A stretch of DNA of 45,864 bases. It comes from Actinomadura darangshiensis (GTDB lineage: Bacteria; Actinomycetota; Actinomycetes; Streptosporangiales; Streptosporangiaceae). The position numbers and the translations under genes are program-made. The DNA is taken from NCBI RefSeq assembly GCF_004349235.1, contig NZ_SMKY01000038.1:1-45864 (forward strand), written 5' to 3'. Under the pieces are notes generated by a model that saw only the letters and a program-made list of their open reading frames with translations, did not search any database and was not told the origin of the DNA. Shown one piece after another: positions 35,569 to 45,246 of the stretch. Position 1 is the stretch's first letter; each line of letters starts with the position of its first letter.

Positions 35569-36213
35569 ATGAGCAGCGACATCGACGTCTCGTCCGGCGG
35601 GGTGACACAGAACGGCGGCGCGCGGACCTCCGACCGCGGGGCGGCGACGCGCGGCGCCCTGCTGTCCGCGGCCAGGGACGTCTTCTGCGACGCCGGCTTC
35701 GCCCAGGCCGCGGTGACCGACATCGTCGCCAAGGCCGGCGCCAGCGTGGGCAGCCTGTACCACCACTTCAACGGCAAGGCCGACCTCTACCTGACGCTGT
35801 TCGAGGACTTCCAGGGCCGCCAGCAGGAGCGCACCCGCGAGGCGATCAACGCCGTCCGCGACGCGGGCGAGACCGACCCGATGCGGCAGTTCATCGCCGG
35901 CGCCGGCGCCTACCTCAGCGGCTGCCTCGACGAGCGCGACGCCGCCCGGCTGTTCATCTCCGGCGACGGCCCGCCCGGGTTCGACCGGGTCATGCGGCAG
36001 CGGCTCAACAAGTGGGCGCGCCGCAACGCCGCCCTCTTCCACACCGCCGACGGCGGCGTCGACGAGGCGCTGGTCACGGTGCTGACCGGCGCGATGGCGG
36101 GCGCCGTGTCGGAGATCTCCCTGCTGGACGACGAGGACGCCGCGCGCCGCCTCGCCGACCAGGTCATGGTCATCGTCGCGACGATCAGGAACCCCGGTAC
36201 GGAGCAGCGCTGA
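35569..36213 (+). CDS. TetR family transcriptional regulator
   Basis: A 214-aa protein. The HTH region (about residues 25-70) includes GALLSAARDVFCDAGFAQAA, then VTDIVAKAGASVGSLYHHFN with the recognition helix, and GKADLYLTLFEDF. The C-terminal half is helical. The ATG at 35569 is preceded by TAATCT 8 nt upstream, fitting a near-leaderless message; an in-frame ATG at 35542 is the alternative. It is followed 2 bp later by the DUF4245 gene, which it may regulate together with itself. Confidence 0.87.
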   Translation: MSSDIDVSSGGVTQNGGARTSDRGAATRGALLSAARDVFCDAGFAQAAVTDIVAKAGASVGSLYHHFNGKADLYLTLFEDFQGRQQERTREAINAVRDAGETDPMRQFIAGAGAYLSGCLDERDAARLFISGDGPPGFDRVMRQRLNKWARRNAALFHTADGGVDEALVTVLTGAMAGAVSEISLLDDEDAARRLADQVMVIVATIRNPGTEQR

Positions 36214-36215
36214 GC

Positions 36216-36938
36216 GTGCGGGATCCTGGAGGGGTGACCGAGAACAAGGACGCCCCGCCCGCGCGGGAGGCCCCGCAGGACGCGCCGCAGGAGGCGCCCG
36301 CCGGGGACGGTGCTCCGGCTCCGGCGGGACGGCCCGTGATCGAGGTCAGCCCCGGCGTGCACAAGCGGCTCACCACGGGCCTCGGCGGCTTCGCCATGGC
36401 GCTGGGCGCGTGCATGCTGCTGGTCCTGGCGATCTACGTCATCACGCCGCGCAGCAACAAGGAGGTCCTGCCGACCGTCAACTACGGGTCGCAGCTGTGG
36501 GCGATGCGCAACGACGCGCCCTACAGCGTGTACTCCCCGGAAGGGCTCGGCCCCCGCTGGCGTCCGACCAGTTCCCGGCTGCACGGCCTTGAGTCGGGCG
36601 GTAAGGAGCCCGTCGCGTGGCACCTCGGGTTCGTCACGCCCAGCGACGAGTACGCGGCGCTGGAGCAGAGCAACGAGAAGGCGTCCGAGTACGTCCCGCG
36701 CATGACCAACAGCAGCACGCCGCTCGGGACGCAGCAGGTCGGCGGCGCCACCTGGTCGAAGTACCACCGCAAGGACAAGAAGGCGAACTCCCTCGCCCGC
36801 ACCCTCCCCGACGGGGTGAGCCTCGTCGTGACCGGCACCGCGTCCTACGAGGAGCTGGCGGTCCTGGCCGCGTCGCTCGAACCGCAGAAGAAGGACGAGA
36901 GGCTGACGCCCTCCACGACGGCCACGCCGCGCTCCTGA
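36216..36938 (+). CDS. DUF4245 single-pass membrane protein
   Basis: A 240-aa protein. The Pro/Ala-rich cytosolic N-terminus is about 50 aa. One transmembrane helix follows (GGFAMALGACMLLVLAIYVIT, about residues 55-75). The external domain begins TVNYGSQLWAMRNDAPYSVY and contains WRPTSSRLHG and WHLGFVTPSDEYAALEQSN, as in DUF4245. No function is known. It is placed beside xseBA as Rv1100 is near them in mycobacteria. The GTG at 36216 has GGAGC 10 nt upstream; a GTG at 36234 has its GGAGGG immediately adjacent and is less likely. Confidence 0.82.
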   Translation: MRDPGGVTENKDAPPAREAPQDAPQEAPAGDGAPAPAGRPVIEVSPGVHKRLTTGLGGFAMALGACMLLVLAIYVITPRSNKEVLPTVNYGSQLWAMRNDAPYSVYSPEGLGPRWRPTSSRLHGLESGGKEPVAWHLGFVTPSDEYAALEQSNEKASEYVPRMTNSSTPLGTQQVGGATWSKYHRKDKKANSLARTLPDGVSLVVTGTASYEELAVLAASLEPQKKDERLTPSTTATPRS

Positions 36939-36942
36939 GCCC

Positions 36943-37179
36943 CTAGAAGGGCGCGGCGGCGTCGCCGTCCCCGGGCCGGTCGAGGGCCGCCGCGAGCCGC
37001 GCGCGGGCACCCTCCAGCCACTCCTCGCACACCGCGGCGAGCTTCTCGCCCCGCTCCCACAGGCCGAGCGACTCCTCCAGCGTCAGGCCGCCCGCCTCCA
37101 GCCGCTTGACGACCTCGGCCAGCTCGTCCCGTGCCTGCTCGTACGACGGCTTCTCCGCCGTCCCCTGCTCGTCCGCCAC
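36943..37179 (-). CDS. xseB: exodeoxyribonuclease VII small subunit
   Basis: A 78-aa all-helical subunit with the family core YEQARDELAEVVKRLEAGGLTLEESLGLWERG (partial). It packs onto XseA to form the single-strand DNA exonuclease. It lies downstream of xseA on the same strand, separated by 58 bp that contain a palindromic repeat rather than the usual tight coupling. The stop converges on DUF4245 (4 bp). Confidence 0.93.
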   Translation of the reverse strand: MADEQGTAEKPSYEQARDELAEVVKRLEAGGLTLEESLGLWERGEKLAAVCEEWLEGARARLAAALDRPGDGDAAAPF

Positions 37180-37197
37180 CGGCCTACCCTCTCATTT

Positions 37198-37226
37198 CTG
37201 GGGGGCCGACCCCCCAGGCCCCCCGG
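37198..37226 (-). repeat. 29-bp G-rich palindromic repeat, copy 2 (xseA-xseB gap)
   Basis: The palindrome CTGGGGGG-CCGA-CCCCCCAG (37198-37217) plus CCCCCCGG (37219-37226) is the reverse-complement counterpart of 17687-17715. On transcription of xseA it would form a strong hairpin between the two subunit cistrons, possibly limiting read-through or protecting the upstream message. Confidence 0.75.
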
Positions 37227-37237
37227 CAAATACAGGT

Positions 37238-38446
37238 TCACTCCCGCTCGGTCACGGTCACACCGAGACGCCCGTCCGAGAGCCGAACGTGCAGCTTGTC
37301 GCCGTCCTTGACGGCCGAAGACTCCCGCACCACCGACTCGTCCTCCCGCTGGACGATCGCGTACCCGCGCTCCAGCGTCGCGGCGGGGGAGAGGGCGAGC
37401 AGCCGGGCGCGGGTGTGCGACAGCTCGTCCCCGGCCCGGTCCAGCGCCCCGGACAGGCACCGCCGCGCCCGGTCGCGCAGCGCCGCGACCTGCTCGGACT
37501 GCCGCTCGATCTCCCGCACCGGGTCGGCCAGCGCGGGCCGCGACCGCACCCCCCGCAGCCACGCCAGCTCCCGCTCCACCGCGCCGCCGAGGCAGCGCCG
37601 GCCCCGGTCGCGCAGCTGCCGGACGAGCTGGAGCTGCTCCCGCACGTCCGGGACGGTCTTCTTCGCCGCGTCCGTCGGGGTGGACGCCCGGACGTCGGCG
37701 ACCAGGTCAAGGATCGGGCTGTCCTGCTCGTGGCCGATCGCGCTGACCACCGGCGTGCGGGCGGCCGACACCGCGCGGACGAGCGCCTCGTCCGAGAACG
37801 CCAGCAGGTCTTCCATCGCGCCGCCGCCCCGCGCGATGATGATCACATCGATCTCGGGATCGGCGTCCAGCGTGCGCAGCGCCTCCATGACCTCGCCGAC
37901 CGCGTACGAGCCCTGCACCGCGGTGTTCTCCACCCGGAACGCCACCGCCGGCCACCGCCGCCGCGCGTTCTGCAGGACGTCGTGCTCGGCGTCGGAGTCG
38001 CGCCCGCAGATCAGCCCGATCTTGGCGGGCAGGAACGGCAGGGCGCGCTTGCGCTCCGGCCGGAACAGCCCCTCCGACGCGAGCACCTGCCGCAGCCGCT
38101 CCAGCCGGGCCAGCAGCTCGCCGACGCCGACCGGCCGGATCTCCAGGACGCTCAGCGAGAAGCTCCCGCGGTTGATCCAGAAGTCGGGCTTGGCGTGCAC
38201 GACGACGCGGGCCCCGTCCGTCACCGCCGGGCCGGCCGCCTCGAACACCGCGCGCGGCCCGACGACCCGCACGGACATGTTCGCCACCGGGTCGCGGAGC
38301 GTCATGTAGACCGTCCCGCCGCGGGCGTTGAGGTCGGTGATCTGGCCCTCGACCCAGATGCGGCCGAGCCGGCCGATCCAGCCGCTCACCGCCTGCAGGA
38401 CGGTCCGTACCGGAACCGGGGACTCGGCCGAGGTCTCCATCGCCAT
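37238..38446 (-). CDS. xseA: exodeoxyribonuclease VII large subunit
   Basis: A 402-aa protein. The N-terminal OB fold ([22 protein letters not shown]) is followed by the catalytic core ([41 protein letters not shown] and [20 protein letters not shown]). Next come a long coiled coil (about residues 260-350) and the C-terminal segment [12 protein letters not shown]. The length is normal. Homology starts near the chosen ATG; MAMETS has a second Met two codons in. It corresponds to Rv1108c. Confidence 0.95.
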   Translation of the reverse strand: MAMETSAESPVPVRTVLQAVSGWIGRLGRIWVEGQITDLNARGGTVYMTLRDPVANMSVRVVGPRAVFEAAGPAVTDGARVVVHAKPDFWINRGSFSLSVLEIRPVGVGELLARLERLRQVLASEGLFRPERKRALPFLPAKIGLICGRDSDAEHDVLQNARRRWPAVAFRVENTAVQGSYAVGEVMEALRTLDADPEIDVIIIARGGGAMEDLLAFSDEALVRAVSAARTPVVSAIGHEQDSPILDLVADVRASTPTDAAKKTVPDVREQLQLVRQLRDRGRRCLGGAVERELAWLRGVRSRPALADPVREIERQSEQVAALRDRARRCLSGALDRAGDELSHTRARLLALSPAATLERGYAIVQREDESVVRESSAVKDGDKLHVRLSDGRLGVTVTERE

Positions 38447-38526
38447 GCAGGCAGCCTACGGTGCGCACCATGCCGCCCGTCCGCACGTTGTGTGACCGAC
38501 GAGACATGTCGCCCGGCTTCAAACCA

Positions 38527-38553
38527 TTAGCTCAACTAACTTAGACTGACTAA
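38527..38553. promoter_or_regulatory. tandem MarR-type operators
   Basis: TTAG-CTCAA-CTAA (38527-38539) and TTAG-ACTGA-CTAA (38541-38553) are two copies of TTAG-N5-CTAA, 14 bp apart, upstream of the MarR gene at 38573. The second extends to ACTTAG/CTAAGT. Same-face, helical-turn-scale spacing suggests cooperative binding by the MarR dimer. Confidence 0.7.
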
Positions 38554-38572
38554 GTAATTTCGAGGAGAGACC

Positions 38573-38998
38573 GTGACCGCAACCGAACGCGAGCTCGCCG
38601 AACGGCTCAACCGGCGCCTGCGCCACGTGGTGCTGATGCTCCGCCAGGTCAGCGCCGACCAGCCGATCACCAGCCAGCAGCTGTCCGTGCTCGGCTCCCT
38701 GGAGCACGGGCCGCGCCGGATGACCGAGCTGGCCGCCGAGCACGGCGTCCGGCTGCCGACCATGACGGCGCAGATCAACCGGCTCGAACGGGACGCGCTC
38801 GTCGCGCGCGGCCGGGACGGCACCGACGCCCGCGTCGTCACCGCCCGGCTCACCGAGGCGGGGCTGGCCCGGCTCACCGCCGGGCGCGAGCGCCGGATCG
38901 GCTTCCTCGCCGAGCGGTTCGCGGACCTGACGGACGAGGAGCGCGCGGCGGTCGCCGCGGCGCTGCCCGCCCTCGACAAGCTCCTCGGCGCTCCCTGA
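38573..38998 (+). CDS. MarR family transcriptional regulator
   Basis: A 141-aa winged-helix dimeric regulator. The HTH is about residues 30-90 (ITSQQLSVLGSLEHGPRRMTELA, then HGVRLPTMTAQINRLERDALV) with the wing RGRDGTDARVVTARLTEAG. The GTG start has GAGGAG 6-11 nt upstream. Two operator-like palindromes precede it, consistent with autoregulation. Its probable target, an MFS exporter directly downstream, has been reduced to a remnant. Confidence 0.92.
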   Translation: MTATERELAERLNRRLRHVVLMLRQVSADQPITSQQLSVLGSLEHGPRRMTELAAEHGVRLPTMTAQINRLERDALVARGRDGTDARVVTARLTEAGLARLTAGRERRIGFLAERFADLTDEERAAVAAALPALDKLLGAP

Positions 38999-39017
38999 TC
39001 CGTACACGGAGGCAGCC

Positions 39018-39454
39018 ATGCACGCGAAGCCCTCGGCGACCCCGAAGGGCGGCGCCATTCAGGCAGCCGATGTCGGTATGGACCACCGCCTTCGCCGCCG
39101 TCGTCGGCGCGGCCTCCGGCGGGGCCGAGTCGGCGATCATCCTCTACGAGGCGGCGCTCGGGCTCGGCATCTCGCTCGGGCCGCTCGCCGGCGCCCTGCT
39201 CGGCGACCTGAACTGGCGGTTCCCGTTCTTCGGCACCGCCGCACTGATGGCGGTCGGCTTCCTGCTGATCACCACGCTGCTCAAGGCGCCGCCCAAGCCG
39301 GCCGAGAAGACCCGCCTCAGCGCGCCGATCCGCGCCCTCGGGCACGGCGGCCTGTCCACGACCGCGTTCACCGCGCTGTTCTAAACGCATCTGGAGCCTC
39401 TGGATGTGGGTCGACATCGACCACACGTTCCAGGACGCCGCTGCGCCGGCGTGA
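39018..39454 (+). pseudogene. gutted MFS transporter gene downstream of marR
   Basis: The original start survives: GGAGG then ATG 39018, MHAKPSATPKGG. After about 17 codons the frame breaks into an internal MFS segment (39070-39384) with three hydrophobic helices: AFAAVVGAASGGAESAI, LYEAALGLGISLGPLAGALL and FPFFGTAALMAVGFLLITTL. A TAA ends it. Another frame, 39389-39454, reads IWSLWMWVDIDHTFQDAAAP and may be a further 3' remnant. At least the first few and the last several helices are deleted. Confidence 0.75.
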
Positions 39455-39467
39455 CCCTCGCATGGGA

Positions 39468-39498
39468 AAGCCCCCGGCCGACGTGCGGTCGGGGGCTT
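39468..39498. terminator. bidirectional terminator
   Basis: AAGCCCCCGGCC (39468-39479) pairs with GGTCGGGGGCTT (39487-39498), with one G-T type mismatch and a 7-nt loop. It lies between the MFS remnant (plus) and the lipid-droplet-type gene (minus). Confidence 0.8.
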
Positions 39499-39510
39499 GT
39501 CCGTGGTCGC

Positions 39511-40527
39511 TCAGCTGGTTCCGTTGAGCTTGGCTATGCGGCGCTCGTACATGCGAACGACGTCCTCACGCCCTGCGTGCTTGGTCTCGTACTCGCGCAG
39601 AAGCTTCACCTGGTCGACGGACAGGCCGCGCAGGCGCGCCCGCAGTTGCGGCAGAGTGGCGCTGTCGTAGTCGGGGACGGGCAGGTCCGCGGCGAGGTGC
39701 TCGGCCTCGGCCTGCGCGGCGGGCTTGGTCTCCGGCTTCGGCTCGAACTCCGCCTTCGCCGACTTCTCGGCCTCGGGCTTCTTGGGCTCGGCCGTTTTAG
39801 GCTCGGCCTTTTTAGGCTCGGCCTTCTTGGCCTCAGGCTGCTTCGGCTCGGGCTTCTTCGGCTTGGCGGGCTTGGCGGGCTTGGCCGGCTTGGCCGGTTC
39901 GGCGGCCTTCGGGCTCGGCGCGGGCTTGGCCTGCGGCTCCGGCTCCGGCACCGGCTCGGACGGCACCGGCTTCGGCGCGGGCTGGGCGACGGGCCCGGAC
40001 TCGTCCGCCGACTTGGCGTGGTGCCGTCCCAGCGCGCCCGGCTTGGCGGGCTTGGGCGGCTTCGCCGGCGTGCCGGTACGGGCGTGCTTGGGCGTGTGCC
40101 GCGTGCCCGCGCCGGGCTTGCCGACGGAGATCTCCTCGGAGGGCGTCCCCGAGAGCGCCGTCCCCGAGGCGGCCGTGCGCGAGGCGGCCGTGCGCGAGGC
40201 GGCCGTGCGCGCCCCCGCCGGCCTGGTGCGGCGCTCGGGCGCGGGCTCCGGCTCCGGCGCGGCCTCCTCGCCGCGGACGCGCTCCACGACCCGCCCGACG
40301 ACCTTCTCGGCCGTGCCCTGGACGTCGTCGCGCAGCCGCCCGATCACCGGCTTCATCCCGCCGCCCTCGGTGATCTCCTTGTAGTCCCTGTTCACCCGGT
40401 CCCCGAGCAGCAGCGCCCGGCCGACGCCGAACATGGCCAACCGGACGGCGTGCAGCGGAAGGTCCCGGACCTGCTCGCCCACCGTGTCGCGTACCTGCTC
40501 GCGGAGGCGGCGCGGCGATTTCGTCAT
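39511..40527 (-). CDS. Rv1109c-like lipid-droplet-associated-type protein with Lys/Pro/Ala-rich linker
   Basis: A 338-aa protein with two conserved ends joined by a long disordered linker. The N-terminus (about residues 1-85: [39 protein letters not shown]) matches the family annotated as lipid-droplet-associated. The C-terminus (last 55 residues) is a small helical domain ([44 protein letters not shown]). The linker contains histone-H1-like repeats of the type KKAEP, with ARTAAS repeats before them. The ATG at 40527 is chosen for AGGGAAG 5 nt upstream rather than a GTG at 40566. Its place before ispH matches Rv1109c. Confidence 0.78.
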   Translation of the reverse strand: MTKSPRRLREQVRDTVGEQVRDLPLHAVRLAMFGVGRALLLGDRVNRDYKEITEGGGMKPVIGRLRDDVQGTAEKVVGRVVERVRGEEAAPEPEPAPERRTRPAGARTAASRTAASRTAASGTALSGTPSEEISVGKPGAGTRHTPKHARTGTPAKPPKPAKPGALGRHHAKSADESGPVAQPAPKPVPSEPVPEPEPQAKPAPSPKAAEPAKPAKPAKPAKPKKPEPKQPEAKKAEPKKAEPKTAEPKKPEAEKSAKAEFEPKPETKPAAQAEAEHLAADLPVPDYDSATLPQLRARLRGLSVDQVKLLREYETKHAGREDVVRMYERRIAKLNGTS

Positions 40528-40666
40528 CGGACTTCCCTTTCCTGCCTTCGGCTCGTCGTCACTCACTCTGCCCCATGGGTGCGATGGCGGTCACCCCGGG
40601 TTAGTGGATTGCTGTCCAAAAGCGTGGTGGAGTCGGTCACAGCGCGTCCACTCGTACGATAGAGCC

Positions 40667-41632
40667 ATGACCGCCAACAGCCAGCGCCGTGTCCTGCTCG
40701 CCAAGCCGCGTGGTTACTGCGCGGGCGTCGACCGGGCCGTGCAGACGGTCGAGATCGCCCTGGAGAAGTACGGCGCGCCCATCTACGTCCGCAAGCAGAT
40801 CGTCCACAACGTGCACGTCGTCAAGACGCTCGAAGAGCGCGGCGCCGTCTTCGTCGACGAGACCGAGGAGGTCCCCGAGGGCGCCATCGTGGTGTTCTCC
40901 GCGCACGGCGTCGCACCCGCGGTGCACGACGAGGCCAAGGGCCTCGACCTGCGCACCATCGACGCGACCTGCCCGCTGGTGACCAAGGTCCACAAGGAGG
41001 CCGTCCGGTTCGCCGACCAGGACTACGACATCCTGCTGATCGGCCACGAGGGGCACGAGGAGGTCATCGGCACCACCGGCGAGGCCCCCGACCACATCCA
41101 CCTCGTGGACGGGCCCGGCGACGTCGCCAACGTGCACGTCCGCGACCCCGAGAGGGTGGCGTGGCTGTCGCAGACCACGCTGTCGGTGGACGAGACCATC
41201 GCCACCGTCGAGAAGCTCCGCGAGCGGTTCCCCAAGCTGATGGACCCGCCGTCCGACGACATCTGCTACGCCACGCAGAACCGGCAGGTCGCCGTGAAGG
41301 AGATGGCGGCGCTGTCCGACCTCGTCATCGTGGTCGGGTCGACGAACTCCTCCAACTCCGTCCGGCTGGTCGAGGTCGCCAAGGAGCACGGCGCCGACAG
41401 CGCCTACCTCGTCGACTACGCCGAGCACATCGACCCCGCCTGGCTGGACGGCGTCGCCACCGTCGGCGTCACCAGCGGCGCGTCCGTCCCGGACGAACTG
41501 GTCCAGGAGGTCCTGGTCTGGCTGGCGGAGCGCGGCTTCGGCGAGGCGGAGGAGATCGAGTCCGTGGAGGAGCGGATGCGCTTCTCCCTCCCGAAGGAGC
41601 TCCGCAAGGACCTCCGCATCACGCCCGTCTAG
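40667..41632 (+). CDS. ispH: 4-hydroxy-3-methylbut-2-enyl diphosphate reductase
   Basis: A 321-aa [4Fe-4S] enzyme of the MEP isoprenoid pathway, making IPP and DMAPP. The three cluster cysteines are in [25 protein letters not shown] and [12 protein letters not shown]. The substrate-site residues are HVVKTL, SAHGVAP and [11 protein letters not shown]. The ATG at 40667 lies 6 nt after a -10-like TACGAT (40655-40660), so the transcript is probably leaderless. It supplies precursors for the Z-prenyl synthase encoded at 16654. Confidence 0.96.
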   Translation: MTANSQRRVLLAKPRGYCAGVDRAVQTVEIALEKYGAPIYVRKQIVHNVHVVKTLEERGAVFVDETEEVPEGAIVVFSAHGVAPAVHDEAKGLDLRTIDATCPLVTKVHKEAVRFADQDYDILLIGHEGHEEVIGTTGEAPDHIHLVDGPGDVANVHVRDPERVAWLSQTTLSVDETIATVEKLRERFPKLMDPPSDDICYATQNRQVAVKEMAALSDLVIVVGSTNSSNSVRLVEVAKEHGADSAYLVDYAEHIDPAWLDGVATVGVTSGASVPDELVQEVLVWLAERGFGEAEEIESVEERMRFSLPKELRKDLRITPV

Positions 41633-41642
41633 CCGACGTCCG

Positions 41643-42236
41643 TTAGTCGACATCGCCGTGGTGTGTGGGGCGGCGGTCCTGCGTCGTGGTGGGGGACTCG
41701 TCCCAGCGGACGGGGTTCTCGTTCTCCTCCTTCTGGAAGAGGCGGATCCCGGCGACCTTCTCCCGCAGCTCCCTGACGTTCGTCATGAGGCCGCGGGCCA
41801 GGCAGATCACCACGACCAGCAGCGTCCCGAAGAACAGCCAGGGCGCGGTGGCCGCGAGCGCGGTGAAGACGCCGACCGTGACGCCGCGCAGCAGCGAGCC
41901 GTCGCCCAGCGTCGTCACGAACACGACCGTGAACGTCGCGGCGAAGAACGTCAGCGGCGGGCTGACGACGAGCGTGAGCAGGTCGGCCGGACGGGTCGCG
42001 AACGCGGCCAGCGCGCAGCCGATCGCGAACCCGGCGCCGGCGAGCAGCCCCACGCCGAACCAGCGCGACAGGAGCCCGCAGACGACCCCGGTCGCGAACA
42101 TGACCACGATGCCGCCACGTCCGGTGAGCGTGATCGGGCTCGCCGCCGATCGGGAGGAAGCGCTGCGCCTCCGACTCACTGGACCCCCTGGGGCCGGCGA
42201 GGCGCCGCCCGGCGCGTCGCGTACCGATGAACTCAT
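41643..42236 (-). CDS. DUF6542 multi-pass membrane protein
   Basis: A 197-aa protein. A Ser/Pro/Arg-rich N-terminus is followed by four hydrophobic helices (GGIVVMFATGVVCGLLSRWF, LLAGAGFAIGCALAAF, TLVVSPPLTFFAATFTVVFV, FFGTLLVVVICLARGL) and a charged C-tail. The Rv1111c-like position between ispH and ychF supports DUF6542. The ATG at 42236 overlaps the rmuC stop by 4 bp (ATGA), so it is coupled to rmuC. The function is unknown. Confidence 0.83.
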   Translation of the reverse strand: MSSSVRDAPGGASPAPGGPVSRRRSASSRSAASPITLTGRGGIVVMFATGVVCGLLSRWFGVGLLAGAGFAIGCALAAFATRPADLLTLVVSPPLTFFAATFTVVFVTTLGDGSLLRGVTVGVFTALAATAPWLFFGTLLVVVICLARGLMTNVRELREKVAGIRLFQKEENENPVRWDESPTTTQDRRPTHHGDVD

Positions 42237-43567
42237 CCCCACCCCTCGTGCCGGTCACTCTGCTCAGGGATGGCCCGCCCGCCGAAACCTACCGGCTTTG
42301 AGGCCGGGTCATGCTGAGACCGCTTCTCAATGGGGAGATGGTCCTCGTTGCCGAAGGGTTCGTCGTTGGTGGTCAGTTCCGCCGCGGAGAGCGCGCGCGG
42401 GCTCTCCTCGACCGGGCTTGGGCCGTCCAAGGAGTCGTCGACCACGCCCAGGTCGTTCAGCTTGCGCGCGCTCACGAGCACGCGTGTTTCGAGGGAGCCG
42501 ACCGTCCGGTTGTAGGACTTGATGGCGCCGGTCAGCGCGCGGCCCAGTTCGTCGACGTGCTGCCCCATCGTGCCCAGCCGCTCGTACAGCTCCTTGCCCA
42601 GTTCGAAGACCGCGCGGGCGTTGCGTGAGAGGGCGGCCTGCTGCCACGCGTAGGACGCCGTCCGCAGCATCGTGATGAGCGTCGTCGGCGTGGCGATGTG
42701 CACGCGCCGCCTTATCGCGTACTCCAGCAGAGCGGGGTCGCGATCCAGCGCGGGGGCGAGGAACGCCTCGCCGGGGATGAACAGGACGACGAACTCCGGC
42801 GCCGGGCTGAACGCCTGCCAGTACGACTTGGCCGCCAGGCGGTCGACGTGGTCGCGCAGATGGCGGGCGTGCGCGTCCAGCCGTACCGGGTCGCCGCTCT
42901 CCGCGGCCTGGAGGTATGCGGCGAGCGAGACCTTGGAGTCGACCACGATGTTCTTGCCGCCGGCCAGCCGCACCACCATGTCGGGACGGACCGTGCCGTC
43001 GACCGTGGCGGAACTGGCCTGCTCGTCGAAATCGCAGTGGTGCGCCATGCCGGCCAGTTCCACGACGCGCCGGAGTTGCAGCTCGCCCCAGCGCCCTCTG
43101 GCCTCGGGCCGCTGCAGAGCCCGGACGAGCGACTGCGTCTCGCGGCGCAGCTGGTCGGAGGTCTGCCGGACGAAGTCGACCTGCTTGGCCAGCATCGCGT
43201 GCGACTCCCGGCGGCCCGTCTCCACCTCGCGGAGCTGCTCCTCCACCTTGGCGAGCGTCTCCTTGAGCGGCGCGACCAGGTGCTCGACGGCCTGCTGCCG
43301 CCGCTGCAGCTCGCCGGCCGCCTCGACCCCCGCCGCCTTGAGCCGGGTGTCGGCCAGTTCGAGGAACCGCTGGTTGCTGGCGTCCAGCGCCTTCGTGGAG
43401 AGGTTCTCGAAGTGCTCGGCCATCCGCTCCTCGGCGTAGGCGAGCTTCTCCTCCGCCGCCCGCGCCCGCGCGATCAGCGCGCCCTGCCGGCTCGTCGCGA
43501 GCGCGTACCCGGCGACGACGCCGAACACGGCGCCGACGAGGAGTCCGGCGAACAGCGCGAGGTCCAT
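42233..43567 (-). CDS. rmuC: RmuC family DNA recombination protein
   Basis: A 444-aa protein. One N-terminal transmembrane helix (LALFAGLLVGAVFGVVAGYALA) is followed by a long coiled coil (about residues 30-150). The RmuC nuclease-like core contains GRWGELQLRRVVELAGM, RPDMVVRLAGGKNIVVDSKVSLAAYL and VLFIPGEAFLAPAL. RmuC limits DNA inversions at short inverted repeats in E. coli. The start is placed at MDLALFAG because upstream in-frame sequence is not homologous. It is coupled to the DUF6542 gene. Confidence 0.92.
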   Translation of the reverse strand: MDLALFAGLLVGAVFGVVAGYALATSRQGALIARARAAEEKLAYAEERMAEHFENLSTKALDASNQRFLELADTRLKAAGVEAAGELQRRQQAVEHLVAPLKETLAKVEEQLREVETGRRESHAMLAKQVDFVRQTSDQLRRETQSLVRALQRPEARGRWGELQLRRVVELAGMAHHCDFDEQASSATVDGTVRPDMVVRLAGGKNIVVDSKVSLAAYLQAAESGDPVRLDAHARHLRDHVDRLAAKSYWQAFSPAPEFVVLFIPGEAFLAPALDRDPALLEYAIRRRVHIATPTTLITMLRTASYAWQQAALSRNARAVFELGKELYERLGTMGQHVDELGRALTGAIKSYNRTVGSLETRVLVSARKLNDLGVVDDSLDGPSPVEESPRALSAAELTTNDEPFGNEDHLPIEKRSQHDPASKPVGFGGRAIPEQSDRHEGWG

Positions 43568-43721
43568 TCGCTCATCGTGACAGCGCCGCCGCGATCGGGG
43601 ACCGCGACGCGCCGTGACGTCCCCCGTCCCAGGACATTTGGCCCAGTGTTCACCAAGCGGAGGCCTCGCGGAGTTTCCGGGCAGCCCGAGGGGTGCGCGG
43701 ACGCCCATAAACTTGACGGCC

Positions 43722-44813
<1,092 letters not shown>

Positions 44814-45246
44814 CGGCCGCCGCGGCCGGTGTGATTTTGGCAACAGCCGGGGCCGGTGTGGCGCGCGTGCTCGATGAGCTGGGTGTTTTGTGGCGATATG
44901 TCGCGAATCGGACACTGTGCCGGATATTTCGGGAAGAGATTGCGGTCGCCGTCGCCACTCGGTAACCAAGCAACTCCCGAGTCGCCGCGCTTGTCCGATA
45001 CGTGGACCTGCGCACTGTTCGGAGGCTTGGATAGGGGATCGTCACCGTTTGGCAATCCTCCCCGTTCCTGCTGAGGTGGATTGCATTATCCACAACCGCG
45101 CGGCGGGGCTGTGCTTCGCCCCGATGCGCTGGAACAATTGACGCCCGTGGTTACCCTGGGCCCGAGGTGGGTTCAGAAAGGACCACCGAACACGACCAGG
45201 GACACAGGACCGCGCCGACCGGGGGCGAGGCGCGAGCGGAGGCAGG
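44814..45246 (+). promoter_or_regulatory. 433-bp gap upstream of conjugation gene
   Basis: No gene is supported here; short minus-strand frames are not protein-like. The DNA is less GC-rich than its surroundings. It contains a palindrome GTGGAT-TGCATT-ATCCAC (45076-45093). The right half of that palindrome includes TTATCCACA (45086-45094), an exact E. coli-type DnaA box. A partial CRP-like TGTGATTTTGGCAACA lies near 44829. This is probably the control region of the T4SS-like gene that follows. Confidence 0.4.

Noticed and set aside
39725..40384. Gly/Ala/Phe/Leu-rich plus-strand ORF
   Set aside because: It is the complement of the Lys/Pro/Ala repeat in the minus-strand gene; its repetitive look comes from that repeat.
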